DNA from: Hyphomicrobium zavarzinii ATCC 27496
GTDB lineage: Bacteria; Pseudomonadota; Alphaproteobacteria; Rhizobiales; Hyphomicrobiaceae
Length of the DNA stretch: 64,000 nucleotides
Reading direction: 5' to 3'
Assembly: GCF_000383415.1 (NCBI RefSeq)
Contig: NZ_KB911260.1
Span: forward strand, 178,937 to 242,936
The notes under the pieces were generated by a model that searched no databases, was not told the origin of the DNA, and worked only from the letters and a program-made list of their open reading frames with translations. Position 1 is the first letter of the stretch; every line of letters begins with the position of its first letter. The position numbers and the translations under genes were made by a program. Shown one piece after another: positions 54,512-64,000 of the stretch.

Positions 54512-55255
54512 TTAGATAATCTTGCGTTCAAGGCGGCCGTGGCGCTCCACATAGAACGGAACACCGTTCTTTTGACGATGTTTTCCATGCATGTTTACGA
54601 GTGTCGCGATGTCCTCCATCACATGGCGCGTGATGGACGGGAGATCGAGCGTTTTCGCGCGTTCGATGGTGTACCAATCGATGTCGAGCAACTCGCCGTC
54701 GACGCGCTCGGCGCGATGGGCGACCTCCGAGGCATCGACGATGAAGAAGCGCGTGTCATAACGGCGTGGGCGCCCGGGCGGGGTGATGGCCCGTGCAAAG
54801 AACGCAAGCCTGTCGAGACGCGGCCGGAAGCCTGCCGCCAGGAAATCGCTCCAGCCGCCCTCAGGGTCCTGCGGGACTGCGCCTGCGGCCTCTCCAACAA
54901 CGATGCCCGTCTCCTCGAACGTCTCGCGAATGGCTGCAAGTGCGAGGGCGGCGGCGCGCGTGTCCGTGGGGCGTCCACGCATGGCGATTTTCAAGCGCTC
55001 CGTCTCGCTCGGTGCGAGTGCGTGGTGACGCGCGAATGCGCGGTCGGCTGCCTCCACGCGTCCGCCTGGGAACACGAAGGTGTTGGGCAGGAACACCTGA
55101 TCGGGCCTGCGCCGTCCCATCAGGATGCGAGGGGAGGACGTTGTGCGATCGACGATGACGAGGGTGGCGGCGTCTCGCGGCCTCTGATGCGCGCGCGATG
55201 TATCGCCGGTGTCGCGCCCGGGCTTCGGCATGCCGTTTCGTCTCGGGCCGGTCAT
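54512..55255 (-). CDS. NUDIX hydrolase, NUDT19-like with split Nudix box
   Basis: 247 residues. The Nudix box is split: GGRVEAADRAF, then an insertion of about 35 residues, then AAIRETFEETGIVV with the metal-binding REx2EE. An inserted box of this kind is seen in NUDT19/RP2-type CoA or nucleotide diphosphatases. Substrate is uncertain. The ATG at 55255 overlaps the DUF983 stop (ATGA), showing coupled translation; the frame runs back to 55327. Confidence 0.9.
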   Translation of the reverse strand: MTGPRRNGMPKPGRDTGDTSRAHQRPRDAATLVIVDRTTSSPRILMGRRRPDQVFLPNTFVFPGGRVEAADRAFARHHALAPSETERLKIAMRGRPTDTRAAALALAAIRETFEETGIVVGEAAGAVPQDPEGGWSDFLAAGFRPRLDRLAFFARAITPPGRPRRYDTRFFIVDASEVAHRAERVDGELLDIDWYTIERAKTLDLPSITRHVMEDIATLVNMHGKHRQKNGVPFYVERHGRLERKII

Positions 55256-55710
55256 TGCCGCTCGGGATCGGGCAGAGGCTCGACCTCGTCGGCGTGGCCG
55301 CCAAAGCCGTGCATGCGAAGCGCCCATTGCAGGCCGACGAGCGCGCCTTTGACACGCGGGAGCAGAAGCAGGCTCATGATGATGATCGTCGGCAGCCAGA
55401 TGACGAGGTGCACCCAGCTCGGCGGTGCGTAAGTCTGCTCGAGCGCCAGCACGCCGCCCACCACCACGTGTCCGACGACGACCATGGTGAAGTACGGCGG
55501 CGCGTCATCTGCGCGCTGATGGTGCAATTCCTCGCCGCATACGGGGCAGACATCCGAGACCTTGAGGTATTTGTGGAACAGCGCGCCTTCTCCGCAGGCA
55601 GGGCATTTCTGTGCGAAGCCGCGCATCATGGCGGTGGTGACGGAACGGGGCTCGGCGCTCTCTGCCGGGCGTGAGCCGGGCTGCGGGGAGGCGGTGTCGA
55701 ATTCGATCAT
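55252..55710 (-). CDS. DUF983 family membrane protein with zinc ribbon
   Basis: 152 residues. N-terminal zinc ribbon CPACGEG-x14-CPVCGEE (about residues 35-60), then two membrane helices (YFTMVVVGHVVVGGVLAL and WVHLVIWLPTIIIMSLLLL). The tail is short and acidic. DUF983 proteins are widespread in alphaproteobacteria and of unknown function. Located between rnr and the Nudix gene as in related genomes. Confidence 0.93.
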   Translation of the reverse strand: MIEFDTASPQPGSRPAESAEPRSVTTAMMRGFAQKCPACGEGALFHKYLKVSDVCPVCGEELHHQRADDAPPYFTMVVVGHVVVGGVLALEQTYAPPSWVHLVIWLPTIIIMSLLLLPRVKGALVGLQWALRMHGFGGHADEVEPLPDPERQ

Positions 55711-55827
55711 GGTACGTCTTCCTGGGGGCGGAGGCGGGATCCCCGGCAGGGGCTCGGTGACCTCTCGCTGCTCACTCTAAGCGGGCCTATGCTCGCTCTC
55801 AACGTGGCATTGTCTCTCTTATCCGCC

Positions 55828-58143
55828 TCATCTGCGCCGCTGGCGAGGGCGCTTGCGGAATTTGTGGGCGCCCTTGAGGTGGCTGAGCGTGCCTTTCTTA
55901 CCCGGCGTCAACATCTCGAAACGCAGGGCGCCGGCGGTGGGCACGGCCTCTACGAGGCGCACCGTCACCTCGTCGCCGAGCTGATAGGTCTCGTTGCTGC
56001 GGCTGCCGACGAGGGCGTGGGCTTCCTCAACGTGGTTGTAGAAGTCCTGTCCCAGCGTCGAGACCGGCACGAAGCCGTCGGCGCCCGTCTCCTTCAGCTT
56101 GACGAAGAGACCCGAGCGCGTGACGCCCGCGATGCGTCCTTCGAACGTCGCGTTGATGCGCTCGGCCAGGTGAGAGGCGATCAGGCGGTCGACGGTCTCG
56201 CGTTCCGCGGCCATGGCGCGCCGCTCGGCGTCGGAGATCTCCTTGGCGGTATCGGCGAGGCGCGTGATCTCCTGGTCATCGAGGCCATCCGGGCCAAGCT
56301 TCAGCGCGCGGATCAAGGCGCGGTGCACGATGAGATCGGCGTAACGGCGGATTGGCGAGGTGAAGTGGGCGTATTTCGCTAGGTTCAATCCGAAGTGGCC
56401 GATGTTCTGCGGCGTGTATTCGGCCTGTGCTTGAGAGCGGAGGACGACCTCGTTCACGAGCTCCGGCACGGGTAGCGACTTGGCTTGCGCGAGGATCTTG
56501 TTGAACGCCTCAGGCTTGAGGACGTTGCTGGCGGGCAGCCTCATGTCGAGCGTTTCGAGGAAATCGCGCAGGCTCTTGAGCTTCTCCTTCGAGGGCACGT
56601 CGTGCGTGCGATAGACGAGCGGGGTCTTCATCTGCTCGAGCGTCTCGGCGGCCGCGACGTTCGCCTGGATCATGAACTCCTCGATCAGGCGGTGGGCATC
56701 GAGGCGTTCGGGTACGACGACGCGGGCCACACGGCCTTCCTGATCGAGAAGGATCTTGCGCTCCGGAAGATCGAGGTCGAGCGGCTGGCGCTGGTCTCGG
56801 GCGCGGGCAAGCGCGCCGTAGGCTTCCCACAACGGCGCGAGCGCGCGCTCCATGAGAGGGGCGCATTTCTCACTGACGCGTCCGTCGATGGCAGCCTGGG
56901 CTTCCTGGTAGCTGAGCTTGGCCGCACTCTTCATCACCGCGCGCAGGAACTCGTGGCGGCGCTTCTGGCCGTGCGCGTTGAAGATCATGCGGACGGCGAG
57001 GCAGGGCCGGTCTTCGCCTTCGCGCAGCGAGCAGAGATTGTTCGAGATGCGCTCTGGCAGCATGGGCACGACGCGGTCGGGAAAGTAGACCGAATTGCCG
57101 CGAAGCTGGGCTTCCTTGTCGAGGCGGGTTCCGGGGCGGACGTAGTGCGCGACGTCGGCGATGGCGACGATGACGACGAAGCCGCCGCGGTTGCGCGGAT
57201 CGGCATCGGGCTCGGCGTAAACGGCGTCGTCGTGGTCACGCGCATCGACGGGGTCGATGGTGAGGAGGGGCAGTGAGCGCAGGTCCGTGCGGTCGTCTGC
57301 CGAGAACGGCTCCAGCGCTTCGCTCTCCGCCATGACGGGGGCGGGGAAATCGTCTGGCAAGCCGTGGGCGTGGACGGCGATCAGGCTGATCTTGCGCTGG
57401 TCGTGCGGGTTGCCCAGGCTTTCGAGCACGCGCGCTTCGGAAACGGACTGGCGGTTGCGCGCCGAAAGATCGAAGCGGACGAGGTCGCCGTCCTTCGCGT
57501 TGCCGTCGTTGCCCTGGCGCACCTGCCAGGCGCGCAGCTCGCGGCGGTCCACGGGCTCGATGGTGCCGCCGCCGCGCGCATGGGTGCGATAGATGCCGAG
57601 CATGCGGCGTTTGTCGCGCGGGAGAACCTTGATGGGCTCGGCCTCGTATTTGAGGCCTTCGACATCGGGCTCGGCGAGCTCCGTCACGCGAGCAAGAATG
57701 CGGTCGCCGACGCCGATGATGGCGTCGCGCTCCTCGGCGCGTGCGCGATGGGTGAGGACGAGCACGGCGGGGGCTTCGCCGTCGGCCGCATTCCAGACGG
57801 CCGGGCGCGCGATGAGATCGCCGTCGCTGTCGCGGCCCGTCACTTCGAGCACGGTGACGGGAGGAAGCTTGCCGACCTCGCGCAGCTCCTTGCGGGTGCC
57901 CGAGAGCAAGCCTTCGGCTGCCATTTCGGAGAGCAGGCGCTTCAAGCCGATGCGCGCCTCGCCCTTGATGTTGAAGGCGCGGGTGATCTCACGTTTGCCC
58001 GCAGTGCTGTCGCTTTCGCGCAGAAACTGAAGGATCTCCTCGCGCGAGGGCAAACCCTCGTCGCGCTGCCGCCTTACGGGCTCTCTGCGAAACCCTTTGC
58101 CACCTTTCGGCATCGAGCGTCGCGTGGGCGGCTTGCGTGCCAT
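55828..58143 (-). CDS. rnr: Ribonuclease R
   Basis: 771 residues. An N-terminal basic patch and winged helix (EILQFLRESDSTAGKREITRAF) precede cold-shock domains. The RNB catalytic domain has the metal-binding ITIDPVDARDHDDAVYAE-type segment (TIDPVDARDHDDAVY), RYADLIVHRAL and related motifs. A C-terminal S1 domain (INATFEGRIAGVTRSGLFVKL) is followed by a basic tail. It degrades structured RNA 3' to 5'. It begins 31 bases after topA. Confidence 0.97.
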   Translation of the reverse strand: MARKPPTRRSMPKGGKGFRREPVRRQRDEGLPSREEILQFLRESDSTAGKREITRAFNIKGEARIGLKRLLSEMAAEGLLSGTRKELREVGKLPPVTVLEVTGRDSDGDLIARPAVWNAADGEAPAVLVLTHRARAEERDAIIGVGDRILARVTELAEPDVEGLKYEAEPIKVLPRDKRRMLGIYRTHARGGGTIEPVDRRELRAWQVRQGNDGNAKDGDLVRFDLSARNRQSVSEARVLESLGNPHDQRKISLIAVHAHGLPDDFPAPVMAESEALEPFSADDRTDLRSLPLLTIDPVDARDHDDAVYAEPDADPRNRGGFVVIVAIADVAHYVRPGTRLDKEAQLRGNSVYFPDRVVPMLPERISNNLCSLREGEDRPCLAVRMIFNAHGQKRRHEFLRAVMKSAAKLSYQEAQAAIDGRVSEKCAPLMERALAPLWEAYGALARARDQRQPLDLDLPERKILLDQEGRVARVVVPERLDAHRLIEEFMIQANVAAAETLEQMKTPLVYRTHDVPSKEKLKSLRDFLETLDMRLPASNVLKPEAFNKILAQAKSLPVPELVNEVVLRSQAQAEYTPQNIGHFGLNLAKYAHFTSPIRRYADLIVHRALIRALKLGPDGLDDQEITRLADTAKEISDAERRAMAAERETVDRLIASHLAERINATFEGRIAGVTRSGLFVKLKETGADGFVPVSTLGQDFYNHVEEAHALVGSRSNETYQLGDEVTVRLVEAVPTAGALRFEMLTPGKKGTLSHLKGAHKFRKRPRQRRR

Positions 58144-58174
58144 GACTGACCTTATGCGGAGATCTTCGTCGCCA

Positions 58175-60925
58175 TCAGCTTTCGGTGGAGGCCTTCGAGG
58201 CGGCTTTCTTCTTGGCGGCTGGCTTGGCTTTGGCGGCGGTTGAGGACTTGGGCTTTGCAGCCTTGGCCTTGGCGGGCTTCTTCTCGCCCTCCGCTTCGGC
58301 GTCGGCCGCGGCTGTCTTTGAAGACTTCGCCTTGCCAGCTGCCTTCCTCGCAGGCTTCTTGCCGCCGCCCTTGGCGATGCGCTCCTGCAAGAGGCGGATC
58401 GCGTCGTCGATCGTGAGGGTTGCGGGATCGGTGCCCTTGGGCACCGTGGCGTTGACCTTGTCGTGGCTGACGTAGGGGCCGTACTTGCCTTCCAGCACCT
58501 GGATCTTGCCGCCGCCGCCGGGATGCTCTCCGAGATCCTTCAAGACGGTCTTGGCTGCCGCGCGACCGAAGCGATTGCCCTTGCCCGCGCGCTTCTCCGC
58601 AATCAGCGTGACCGCGCGGTTCAAGCCGATGGTGAAGACATCCTCAATGCTGTCGACGTTGGCATAGGTGCCGTCGTGCTGCACGAAGGGGCCGTAACGG
58701 CCGAGGCCGGCGAGGATCGGCGTGCCGGTCTCCGGATGGATGCCCACCTCGCGCGGCAGAGAGAGAAGCTGCATGGCCTTCTCGAAATCGATGGTGGCCG
58801 CATCGATGCCGCGCGGGATCGAGGAGCGCTTCGGCTTCTCGTCGCCTTCGGCTTCACCGAGCTGGAGATAGGGCCCGAACCGGCCGGATTTGACGAGCAC
58901 GGGGAGCCCGGTCTCGGGATCGAAGCCAAGCTCGCGGTCACCCGTAGCGCCCGAGGCATCGCCCGTGAGCTGGCGGGTGTATTTGCAGTCGGGATAGTTG
59001 CCGCAGCCGATGAAAGCGCCGGACTTGCCCGAGATCTTGAGCGACAGGCGGCCGGTGCCGCACTTGGGGCAGGCGCGCGGATCGGATCCGTCCTCCTTGG
59101 CGGGGAAGATGTGCGGCCCGAGCATCTCGTTCAGCGCTTCGAGCACATCGCCGACGCGCAGGTCCTTGATGCCGTCGATGGCGGTGGTGAAATCGCGCCA
59201 GAAATCGCGCAGCACCTCTTTGTACTCCATCTCTCCGGAGGAGATGAGATCGAGCTTCTCCTCGAGCGCGGCGGTGAAATCGAACTCCACATACTTGCGG
59301 AAGAAGCTTTCGAGGAAGGCGATGACGAGGCGGCCCTTGTCCTCGGGGATGAGGCGCTTCTTGTCGATGCGGACGTAGTCGCGCTCCTGCAGCACGGCGA
59401 GCGTGGAGGCGTAGGTAGAGGGGCGCCCGATGCCGAGCTCCTCCATCTTCTTGACGAGGGTGGCTTCCGAGTAGCGCGGCGGGGGCTGCGTGAAGTGCTG
59501 CTCGGCCTCGATCGCGCGGTCGGTGACGCGGTCCCCCTCGCGGAGCTGGGGCAGGCGGCGGCTGGTATCCTCCTCCTCGGAGGTATCTTCCTTGCCCTTG
59601 TTCAGGGTCATGACGCGATCGTCACGGCCTTCGTCGTAGACCTTGAGGAAGCCGTCGAACTGAATGACGGAGCCCGTTGCGCGCAGCGTGTACGTCTTGC
59701 CGTCGCGGCCCTTGATCTCGATATCGGCGGTTGTCTGCTTGAACTCCGCCGAGGCCATCTGGCTCGCGACGGCGCGTTTCCAGACAAGCTCGTAGAGGCG
59801 AGCCTGGTCCTTGTCGAGATAGCGCGCGACATCGGACGGCTTGCGCGTCACGTCGGTGGGGCGGATAGCCTCGTGTGCTTCCTGCGCGTTCTTCGCCTTG
59901 GTCTTGTACTCGCGGACGAAGGGAGCGACGTACTTCTGCGAGTATTCGCGCGCCACGAGACCGCGGATGGCGTTGATCGCCTCCGGCACGATGGTGACGC
60001 CGTCGGTTCGCATATAGGTGATGAGGCCGACCGTCTCGCCGCCGACGTCGACGCCTTCGTAGAGGCGCTGGGCGACCTGCATGGTCTGCTTCGCGGAGAA
60101 GCCGAGCTTGCGAGAGGCATCCATCTGCAGCGTGGAGGTCGCGAACGGCGCATAGGGGTTGCGCTTGACGTCCTTGCTCTCGACGGAGACAACGCGGAAC
60201 TCGCCCTTCTCGATGGCGCGCTTGATGGCGAACGCGGTCGCCTCGTCCTTGATGCCGAGCTTCTTCAGCGTTTCGCCGCCGATCGCGTTCAAGCGAGCCG
60301 GAAACTCCTCGCCCTTCGCAGTGGCCAGGGTGGCCTCAATGGTCCAGTATTCGTCGGTCTTGAAGGCCTCGATCTCGGCCTCGCGGTCACAGACCAGGCG
60401 CAGCGCCACGGATTGCACGCGGCCGGCAGAGCGCGCGCCCGGCAGCTTGCGCCAGAGCACAGGAGAGAGCGTGAAGCCCACGAGATAGTCGAGGGCGCGG
60501 CGGGCCAGGTAGGCGTCCACCAGAGGCTCGTCGATCTGGCGCGGTTCGGCGAGTGCGGCGAGGATCGCCTGCTTGGTGACCGCGTTGAAAGCCACGCGCT
60601 CGATCTCGAGACCCTTCTTGAGGGCTTTCTTCTGGCCGAGGATCTCCAGCAGGTGCCAGGAGATGGCCTCGCCCTCGCGATCAGGGTCGGTGGCGAGAAT
60701 CAGTTTGTCGGCGTTTTTGACCGCGTCTGCGATCTCGCGGATGATTTTCTGGGAGCCGCCGTCGATCTCCCAGGTCATCTCGAAGTCCTTGTCGGGGACC
60801 ACGGAGCCGTCCTTCGACGGCAGGTCGCGGACGTGACCGAAGGACGCCAGCACCTTGTAGTTGCTGCCTAAATATTTGTTGATCGTTTTGGCCTTGGCGG
60901 CCGATTCCACGATAACGACGTTCAT
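58175..60925 (-). CDS. topA: DNA topoisomerase I
   Basis: 916 residues. Toprim domain MNVVIVESAAKAKTINKYLG with DxDREGE-type acid cluster (TDPDREGEAISWHLLE). The active-site Tyr lies in GLITYMRTDGV near residue 310. A C4 zinc ribbon (CPKCGTG, IGCGNYPDCKYTR) is followed by topo_C repeats (VHPETGTPILAGLGRYGPFVQH-like, cut) and a Lys/Ala-rich C-terminal tail that should bind nucleic acid. It relaxes negative supercoils and balances gyrase. Upstream (60926-61179, 254 bases) no gene is seen. Confidence 0.98.
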   Translation of the reverse strand: MNVVIVESAAKAKTINKYLGSNYKVLASFGHVRDLPSKDGSVVPDKDFEMTWEIDGGSQKIIREIADAVKNADKLILATDPDREGEAISWHLLEILGQKKALKKGLEIERVAFNAVTKQAILAALAEPRQIDEPLVDAYLARRALDYLVGFTLSPVLWRKLPGARSAGRVQSVALRLVCDREAEIEAFKTDEYWTIEATLATAKGEEFPARLNAIGGETLKKLGIKDEATAFAIKRAIEKGEFRVVSVESKDVKRNPYAPFATSTLQMDASRKLGFSAKQTMQVAQRLYEGVDVGGETVGLITYMRTDGVTIVPEAINAIRGLVAREYSQKYVAPFVREYKTKAKNAQEAHEAIRPTDVTRKPSDVARYLDKDQARLYELVWKRAVASQMASAEFKQTTADIEIKGRDGKTYTLRATGSVIQFDGFLKVYDEGRDDRVMTLNKGKEDTSEEEDTSRRLPQLREGDRVTDRAIEAEQHFTQPPPRYSEATLVKKMEELGIGRPSTYASTLAVLQERDYVRIDKKRLIPEDKGRLVIAFLESFFRKYVEFDFTAALEEKLDLISSGEMEYKEVLRDFWRDFTTAIDGIKDLRVGDVLEALNEMLGPHIFPAKEDGSDPRACPKCGTGRLSLKISGKSGAFIGCGNYPDCKYTRQLTGDASGATGDRELGFDPETGLPVLVKSGRFGPYLQLGEAEGDEKPKRSSIPRGIDAATIDFEKAMQLLSLPREVGIHPETGTPILAGLGRYGPFVQHDGTYANVDSIEDVFTIGLNRAVTLIAEKRAGKGNRFGRAAAKTVLKDLGEHPGGGGKIQVLEGKYGPYVSHDKVNATVPKGTDPATLTIDDAIRLLQERIAKGGGKKPARKAAGKAKSSKTAAADAEAEGEKKPAKAKAAKPKSSTAAKAKPAAKKKAASKASTES

Positions 60926-61110
60926 AATATTGCGGGCCTTGACCGTTCCGGCGCCTGGGATTTCCCGCCGCGCTCCACTTTAAATTGTCCGACGCGGTGC
61001 GCTGCGCGGGACGGTTCCATGCTTCAAACTCGGGCCGGGAACATGGGAGAGGATCGGCCCGCTGTCAAACGGCCTACCGTCTCAGAGCCTTTCCAAAGCC
61101 CTAATATAAA

Positions 61111-61134
61111 GAGAGCGGCACAGGGGCCGCTCTC
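61111..61134 (-). terminator. Hairpin terminator downstream of small exported gene
   Basis: A 9-bp stem (61111-61119 with 61126-61134) with a six-base loop, followed on the minus strand by a short T-rich run (TTTATATT). It lies about 45 bases past the stop of the gene at 61180-61443. Confidence 0.65.
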
Positions 61135-61179
61135 CCGAAATCATTGGATATTTTCGCTCCGGCGATGGCGCCCGGAGGA

Positions 61180-61443
61180 TTATTTTCCGATCGCGCCTTC
61201 GATCTCCGTGGCGACGGCGGCGGCCTCGGTGAACTGGCTCTGCTCGCAATGGCCTTCGAGCTTGGTCAGCAGATCCTCGATCTTGGCCAGCTTGTCCTCC
61301 GGGAGCTTCTTTTGCTCGGCGGATTCGGCCAGGTCGATGGCACGCTTCAGGCACTCGTCCGAGTCCTTCGGCGCATCGGCCGCGAACGACGCAGTGGCGA
61401 GGGCCGCGGAGATCGCAAGAGCGGCAGTCAGTGATTTCAGCAT
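61180..61443 (-). CDS. Small periplasmic hypothetical protein
   Basis: 87 residues: a signal peptide of about 22 residues (ending SFA), then an all-helical mature domain with two cysteines (DECLKRA and GHCEQSQ) and an alternating acidic/basic pattern (QKKLPEDKLAKIEDLLTKLEG). The ATG at 61443 starts the signal peptide; the frame is open to 61611. Probably a disulfide-linked helical hairpin; no family recognised. Confidence 0.8.
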   Translation of the reverse strand: MLKSLTAALAISAALATASFAADAPKDSDECLKRAIDLAESAEQKKLPEDKLAKIEDLLTKLEGHCEQSQFTEAAAVATEIEGAIGK

Positions 61444-61614
61444 ATGACGTATCCTTTGTCCTTGTGACCTGTCGCAGGTCTCGAACGCGGCCGTATGGCG
61501 CCGGCGCATTCTAACGTGTTGAGTTGTCTCGTTGTCCCTGACAGCCCGGCGTTGTGCCGCCAGGCCAGCCCCTGACCGCCTCCTCGACGGCAAACGTCCT
61601 AGGCGTGCCATCTG

Positions 61615-62328
61615 TTAAATTTGTGGCTTTGCAGCTCCGGCCGCGGCTCCCGCGGAAAAATTGGCGAGGAGCGCGCGGACGGCGGGTTCCAACTCGCCAT
61701 AGCCCGTGATGATGGCGTCCGGCGCGAGGGTATCCATCGGCGCATCCGAATAGCCGAAGGTGCAGCCAATGACCGGCACGATGGCGGCGCGGGCGGCTGC
61801 GATGTCGATGCTGGTGTCGCCCACCATGACCGCGTTCCTCACGTCACCGCCCGCCATGCGCACGGCGCCGGTCAGGTGATCGGGGTGGGGCTTGTAGACC
61901 GGGAAGCTGTCTCGCCCTGCGATGGCGGCGAAGAGGCCATCGATGCGCAGCTCCCGCAGCAGGCGCTCGGCGAGCGCGAGGCGCTTGTTGGTGCAGATGG
62001 CCAGGCGGGCGCCTTCTCCCTTCAAGCGCTCGAGCACCTCCACGGCGCCTTCGAAGGGGCGGCTCTCGCGGGCGATGTTCGGCTCGTAGTAATCGAGAAA
62101 GAGCGCCAGGAGGCGGTCCAGCTCGGCGTCCGGCAGCGTGAGGCCGGTCTGCTTCAGCCCCTCCACAATCATGCGGCGGGCGCCGAACCCGATGGCGTGA
62201 CGCAGCGTTTCGGCAGGGATGGGAGGCAGATCGAGGTCGGCGAGGGCGTGGTTGGTGGCGGCGACCAGATCGGGCGCCGTATCGACGAGCGTTCCGTCCA
62301 GGTCGAAAACGAGGGTCGCATTTTGCAT
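61615..62328 (-). CDS. gph: HAD family hydrolase, phosphoglycolate phosphatase type
   Basis: 237 residues. HAD motifs: nucleophile DLDGTLVDTAPDL, motif II ICTNKR, Lys in VYKPHPDH, motif IV VGDTSIDIAAARAA. The cap domain placement fits HAD-IA phosphoglycolate phosphatase, which removes 2-phosphoglycolate; related substrates cannot be excluded. Divergent from rpiA with 143 bases between them. Confidence 0.9.
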   Translation of the reverse strand: MQNATLVFDLDGTLVDTAPDLVAATNHALADLDLPPIPAETLRHAIGFGARRMIVEGLKQTGLTLPDAELDRLLALFLDYYEPNIARESRPFEGAVEVLERLKGEGARLAICTNKRLALAERLLRELRIDGLFAAIAGRDSFPVYKPHPDHLTGAVRMAGGDVRNAVMVGDTSIDIAAARAAIVPVIGCTFGYSDAPMDTLAPDAIITGYGELEPAVRALLANFSAGAAAGAAKPQI

Positions 62329-62471
62329 GGTCCTCGTTTATGCGCTTAAGATAGGGCTCGCAAGGCGCACATCCGCCGCATTCTTCCGTCTGAGCCTCTT
62401 CCGGCCGTTCTTCAAGCTTGCCCTCGCGCTGATCGGCTGGCAGACAAAGGTATTTTCGGAAGGACAACGGA

Positions 62472-63200
62472 ATGTCGTCGGTCGATACCTACAAGCTGGA
62501 CGCAGCGCGCCGGGCGCTGAGCTTCGTGGAGCCCAGGATGCGGCTCGGCCTGGGTACGGGCTCGACGGCTTCACTGTTCGTAGAGCTGCTGGGCGCGGAG
62601 GTTCAGAAGGGACTTTCCGTCATCTGCGTGCCGACCTCGGAGGAGACGCGGATCAAGGCCGCGCGCTTCGGCATTCCCCTGACGACGCTCGACGAGACGC
62701 CGCTGCTCGATCTCACGATCGATGGGGCGGACGAGCTCGACGGCGAGCTGCGGCTGATCAAGGGCGGGGGCGGCGCACTGCTGCGTGAGAAGATCGTCGC
62801 CACGGCGTCCGACCGCATGATCGTGATCGCGGATTCTTCGAAGCGCGTGGAAAAGCTCGGAGCATTCCCGCTTCCGGTCGAGGTGGTCCGCTTCGGTGTG
62901 ACGGCCACGCGCAACATGATCGAGATGCTGGCCGCAGACGCGGGCTGCCATGGCGAGATCAGGCTTCGTCTGGGTGCGGATGGACAGCCGTTCGTGACGG
63001 ACGGCGGCAACTACATCTTCGACTGCGCCTTCGGGCGTCTCGACGATCCCGAATCCCTCGACGAGGCATTGAAGTTCATTCCGGGCGTGGTGGAGAACGG
63101 CTTGTTCCTCGGCATTGCCGATGCGGCCATCATCGGCGGTCCCGACGGGGTCGCGGTGATCGAGGCCAGCTACGGGGAGAGCCACGAAGAGGCGGTCTGA
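62472..63200 (+). CDS. rpiA: Ribose-5-phosphate isomerase A
   Basis: 242 residues. Interconverts ribose-5-phosphate and ribulose-5-phosphate. Signature loops: [41 protein letters not shown] (in pieces), NYIFDCAFG. The catalytic acidic cluster and Lys are present. AAGGA precedes the ATG at 62472. The enzyme serves the pentose phosphate pathway and, in some methylotrophs, formaldehyde-assimilation cycles. gor follows 104 bases on. Confidence 0.97.
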   Translation: MSSVDTYKLDAARRALSFVEPRMRLGLGTGSTASLFVELLGAEVQKGLSVICVPTSEETRIKAARFGIPLTTLDETPLLDLTIDGADELDGELRLIKGGGGALLREKIVATASDRMIVIADSSKRVEKLGAFPLPVEVVRFGVTATRNMIEMLAADAGCHGEIRLRLGADGQPFVTDGGNYIFDCAFGRLDDPESLDEALKFIPGVVENGLFLGIADAAIIGGPDGVAVIEASYGESHEEAV

Positions 63201-63304
63201 TCCCGGTCTTGGCCGGCGCTGCGGCGGCCGGGCAGGTTGCGCGGGTGGCGCAGTTCAGTCAGGTTTACGCCGACTTACGGACCCATGAGCCCGAGCCTTA
63301 AAAC

Positions 63305-64000
63305 ATGACAGCGACGGACTATGATCTCTTCGTCATCGGTGGCGGATCCGGTGGCGTTCGCGCGGCGCGCATCGCGGCCGGCTATGGAGCGAAGGTCGCG
63401 ATCGCGGAGGAGGACCGCTACGGGGGCACGTGCGTCATCCGCGGGTGCGTGCCGAAGAAGCTGCTCGTCTATGCGTCGCGCTACGGCGACGAGTTCGAGG
63501 ATGCGCGCGGCTTTGGGTGGACGAGCGGGCCTGCGACGTTCGACTGGCGGACGCTGATCGCCAATAAGGATCGCGAGATCGCCCGTCTGGAGCAGATCTA
63601 CGAAAGCAATCTCAAGGCCAAGGGCGTGGTGACGCTCAAGACGCGCGCGGAGCTGATTGGCCCCGGTGCGGTGAAGCTTTCCGACGGGCAGCGGATCACG
63701 GCGCGGACTATCCTGATCGCGACCGGCGGGCGGCCGAGCCGTTACGGCGATATTCCGGGCGCCAATCACATCGTCACCTCGAACGAGGTGTTCGAGCTGG
63801 AGGATCTGCCGAAGCGCATCGTGGTGTGCGGCGGCGGTTATATTGCGGTCGAGTTCGCCTCGATTTTCGCCGGGCTCGGCGTGGAGACGACGCTGGTTCA
63901 TCGCCGGGACAAGGTGCTGCGCGGCTTCGACGAGGATCTGCGGGACGGCCTGATGGAAGCGCTCGCGGGGCGCGGGATCAGGCTCCTGATGAATGAAGCG
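63305..64000 (+). CDS. gor: Glutathione-disulfide reductase, 5' part (runs off the window)
   Basis: 232 codons are present from ATG at 63305; the frame is open at the window end. FAD-binding GGGSGGVRAARIAAGYGAKVAI, the redox-active disulfide GGTCVIRGCVPKK (C-x4-C), IATGGRPS, and the start of the NADPH-binding domain (VVCGGGYIAVEFASIFAGLG). Reduces glutathione disulfide with NADPH. The Arg of the R-x5-R motif (HRRDKVLRGFD) seen near the end favours NADPH and glutathione over lipoamide. Confidence 0.95.
   Translation, partial: MTATDYDLFVIGGGSGGVRAARIAAGYGAKVAIAEEDRYGGTCVIRGCVPKKLLVYASRYGDEFEDARGFGWTSGPATFDWRTLIANKDREIARLEQIYESNLKAKGVVTLKTRAELIGPGAVKLSDGQRITARTILIATGGRPSRYGDIPGANHIVTSNEVFELEDLPKRIVVCGGGYIAVEFASIFAGLGVETTLVHRRDKVLRGFDEDLRDGLMEALAGRGIRLLMNEA

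Overview
The window is GC-rich, densely packed chromosomal DNA from an alphaproteobacterium, most likely of the order Hyphomicrobiales (Rhizobiales) and plausibly close to Hyphomicrobium. Evidence: a four-cysteine c-type cytochrome of the methanol-metabolism type; the divK-pleD pair; EipB (DUF1849) and DUF3572 proteins; the clusters tig-clpP-clpX-lon-HU and rpmG-Nudix-DUF983-rnr-topA; an alphaproteobacterial LexA box (GAAC-N7-GAAC) ahead of ssb; and short dispersed intergenic repeats of a kind I associate with Rhizobiales. I see no phage, transposase, CRISPR array or large mobile element. It is mainly core genome with a few odd insertions.

Layout. 0.3-5.8 kb: small exported proteins (two paralogues sharing a Cys-x3-Cys...TGPWGFS module), the cytochrome, a YkgJ-type protein and a membrane-anchored pentapeptide-repeat protein. 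5.8-12 kb: ssb with its SOS box, a CDF metal transporter, a PRC-barrel protein and gyrA. 12-17.3 kb: a bacteriophytochrome hybrid kinase, a Cys-rich periplasmic protein, and a Crp/Fnr regulator divergent from ompW with FNR/FixK-like boxes between them. 17.4-23.2 kb: coaD, two cyclophilins, DUF423, queA-tgt and a DMT exporter. 23.5-33 kb: tRNA-Lys, small secreted proteins, sseA, a VWA protein, a periplasmic glucan protein and an RND efflux pair. 33.2-41 kb: tRNA-Leu, tig, clpP, clpX, lon and HU, a protein folding and quality-control block. 41-43.1 kb: a tRNA fragment, tRNA-Val, an ATPase gene interrupted by an amber codon, and tRNA-Asp. 43.4-48 kb: nuoA, nuoB and nuoC, then four non-nuo genes, then nuoD. 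48-54.4 kb: GDPD, RidA, EipB, ROK kinase, DUF3572, divK-pleD and rpmG. 54.5-64 kb: Nudix, DUF983, rnr, topA, gph, rpiA and the 5' part of gor.

Most noteworthy points: the complex I operon split between nuoC and nuoD by four tightly coupled genes (unknown protein, FlK-like thioesterase, two GFA-fold proteins), with no nuoE after nuoD; a Tgt that has lost three of its four usual zinc ligands; the TGPWGFS paralogue pair; the amber-interrupted ATPase; Leu at the GyrA position equivalent to Ser83; FNR-type palindromes between a cysteine-cluster-free Fnr-family regulator and ompW; and a 644-bp non-coding gap between two converging genes.
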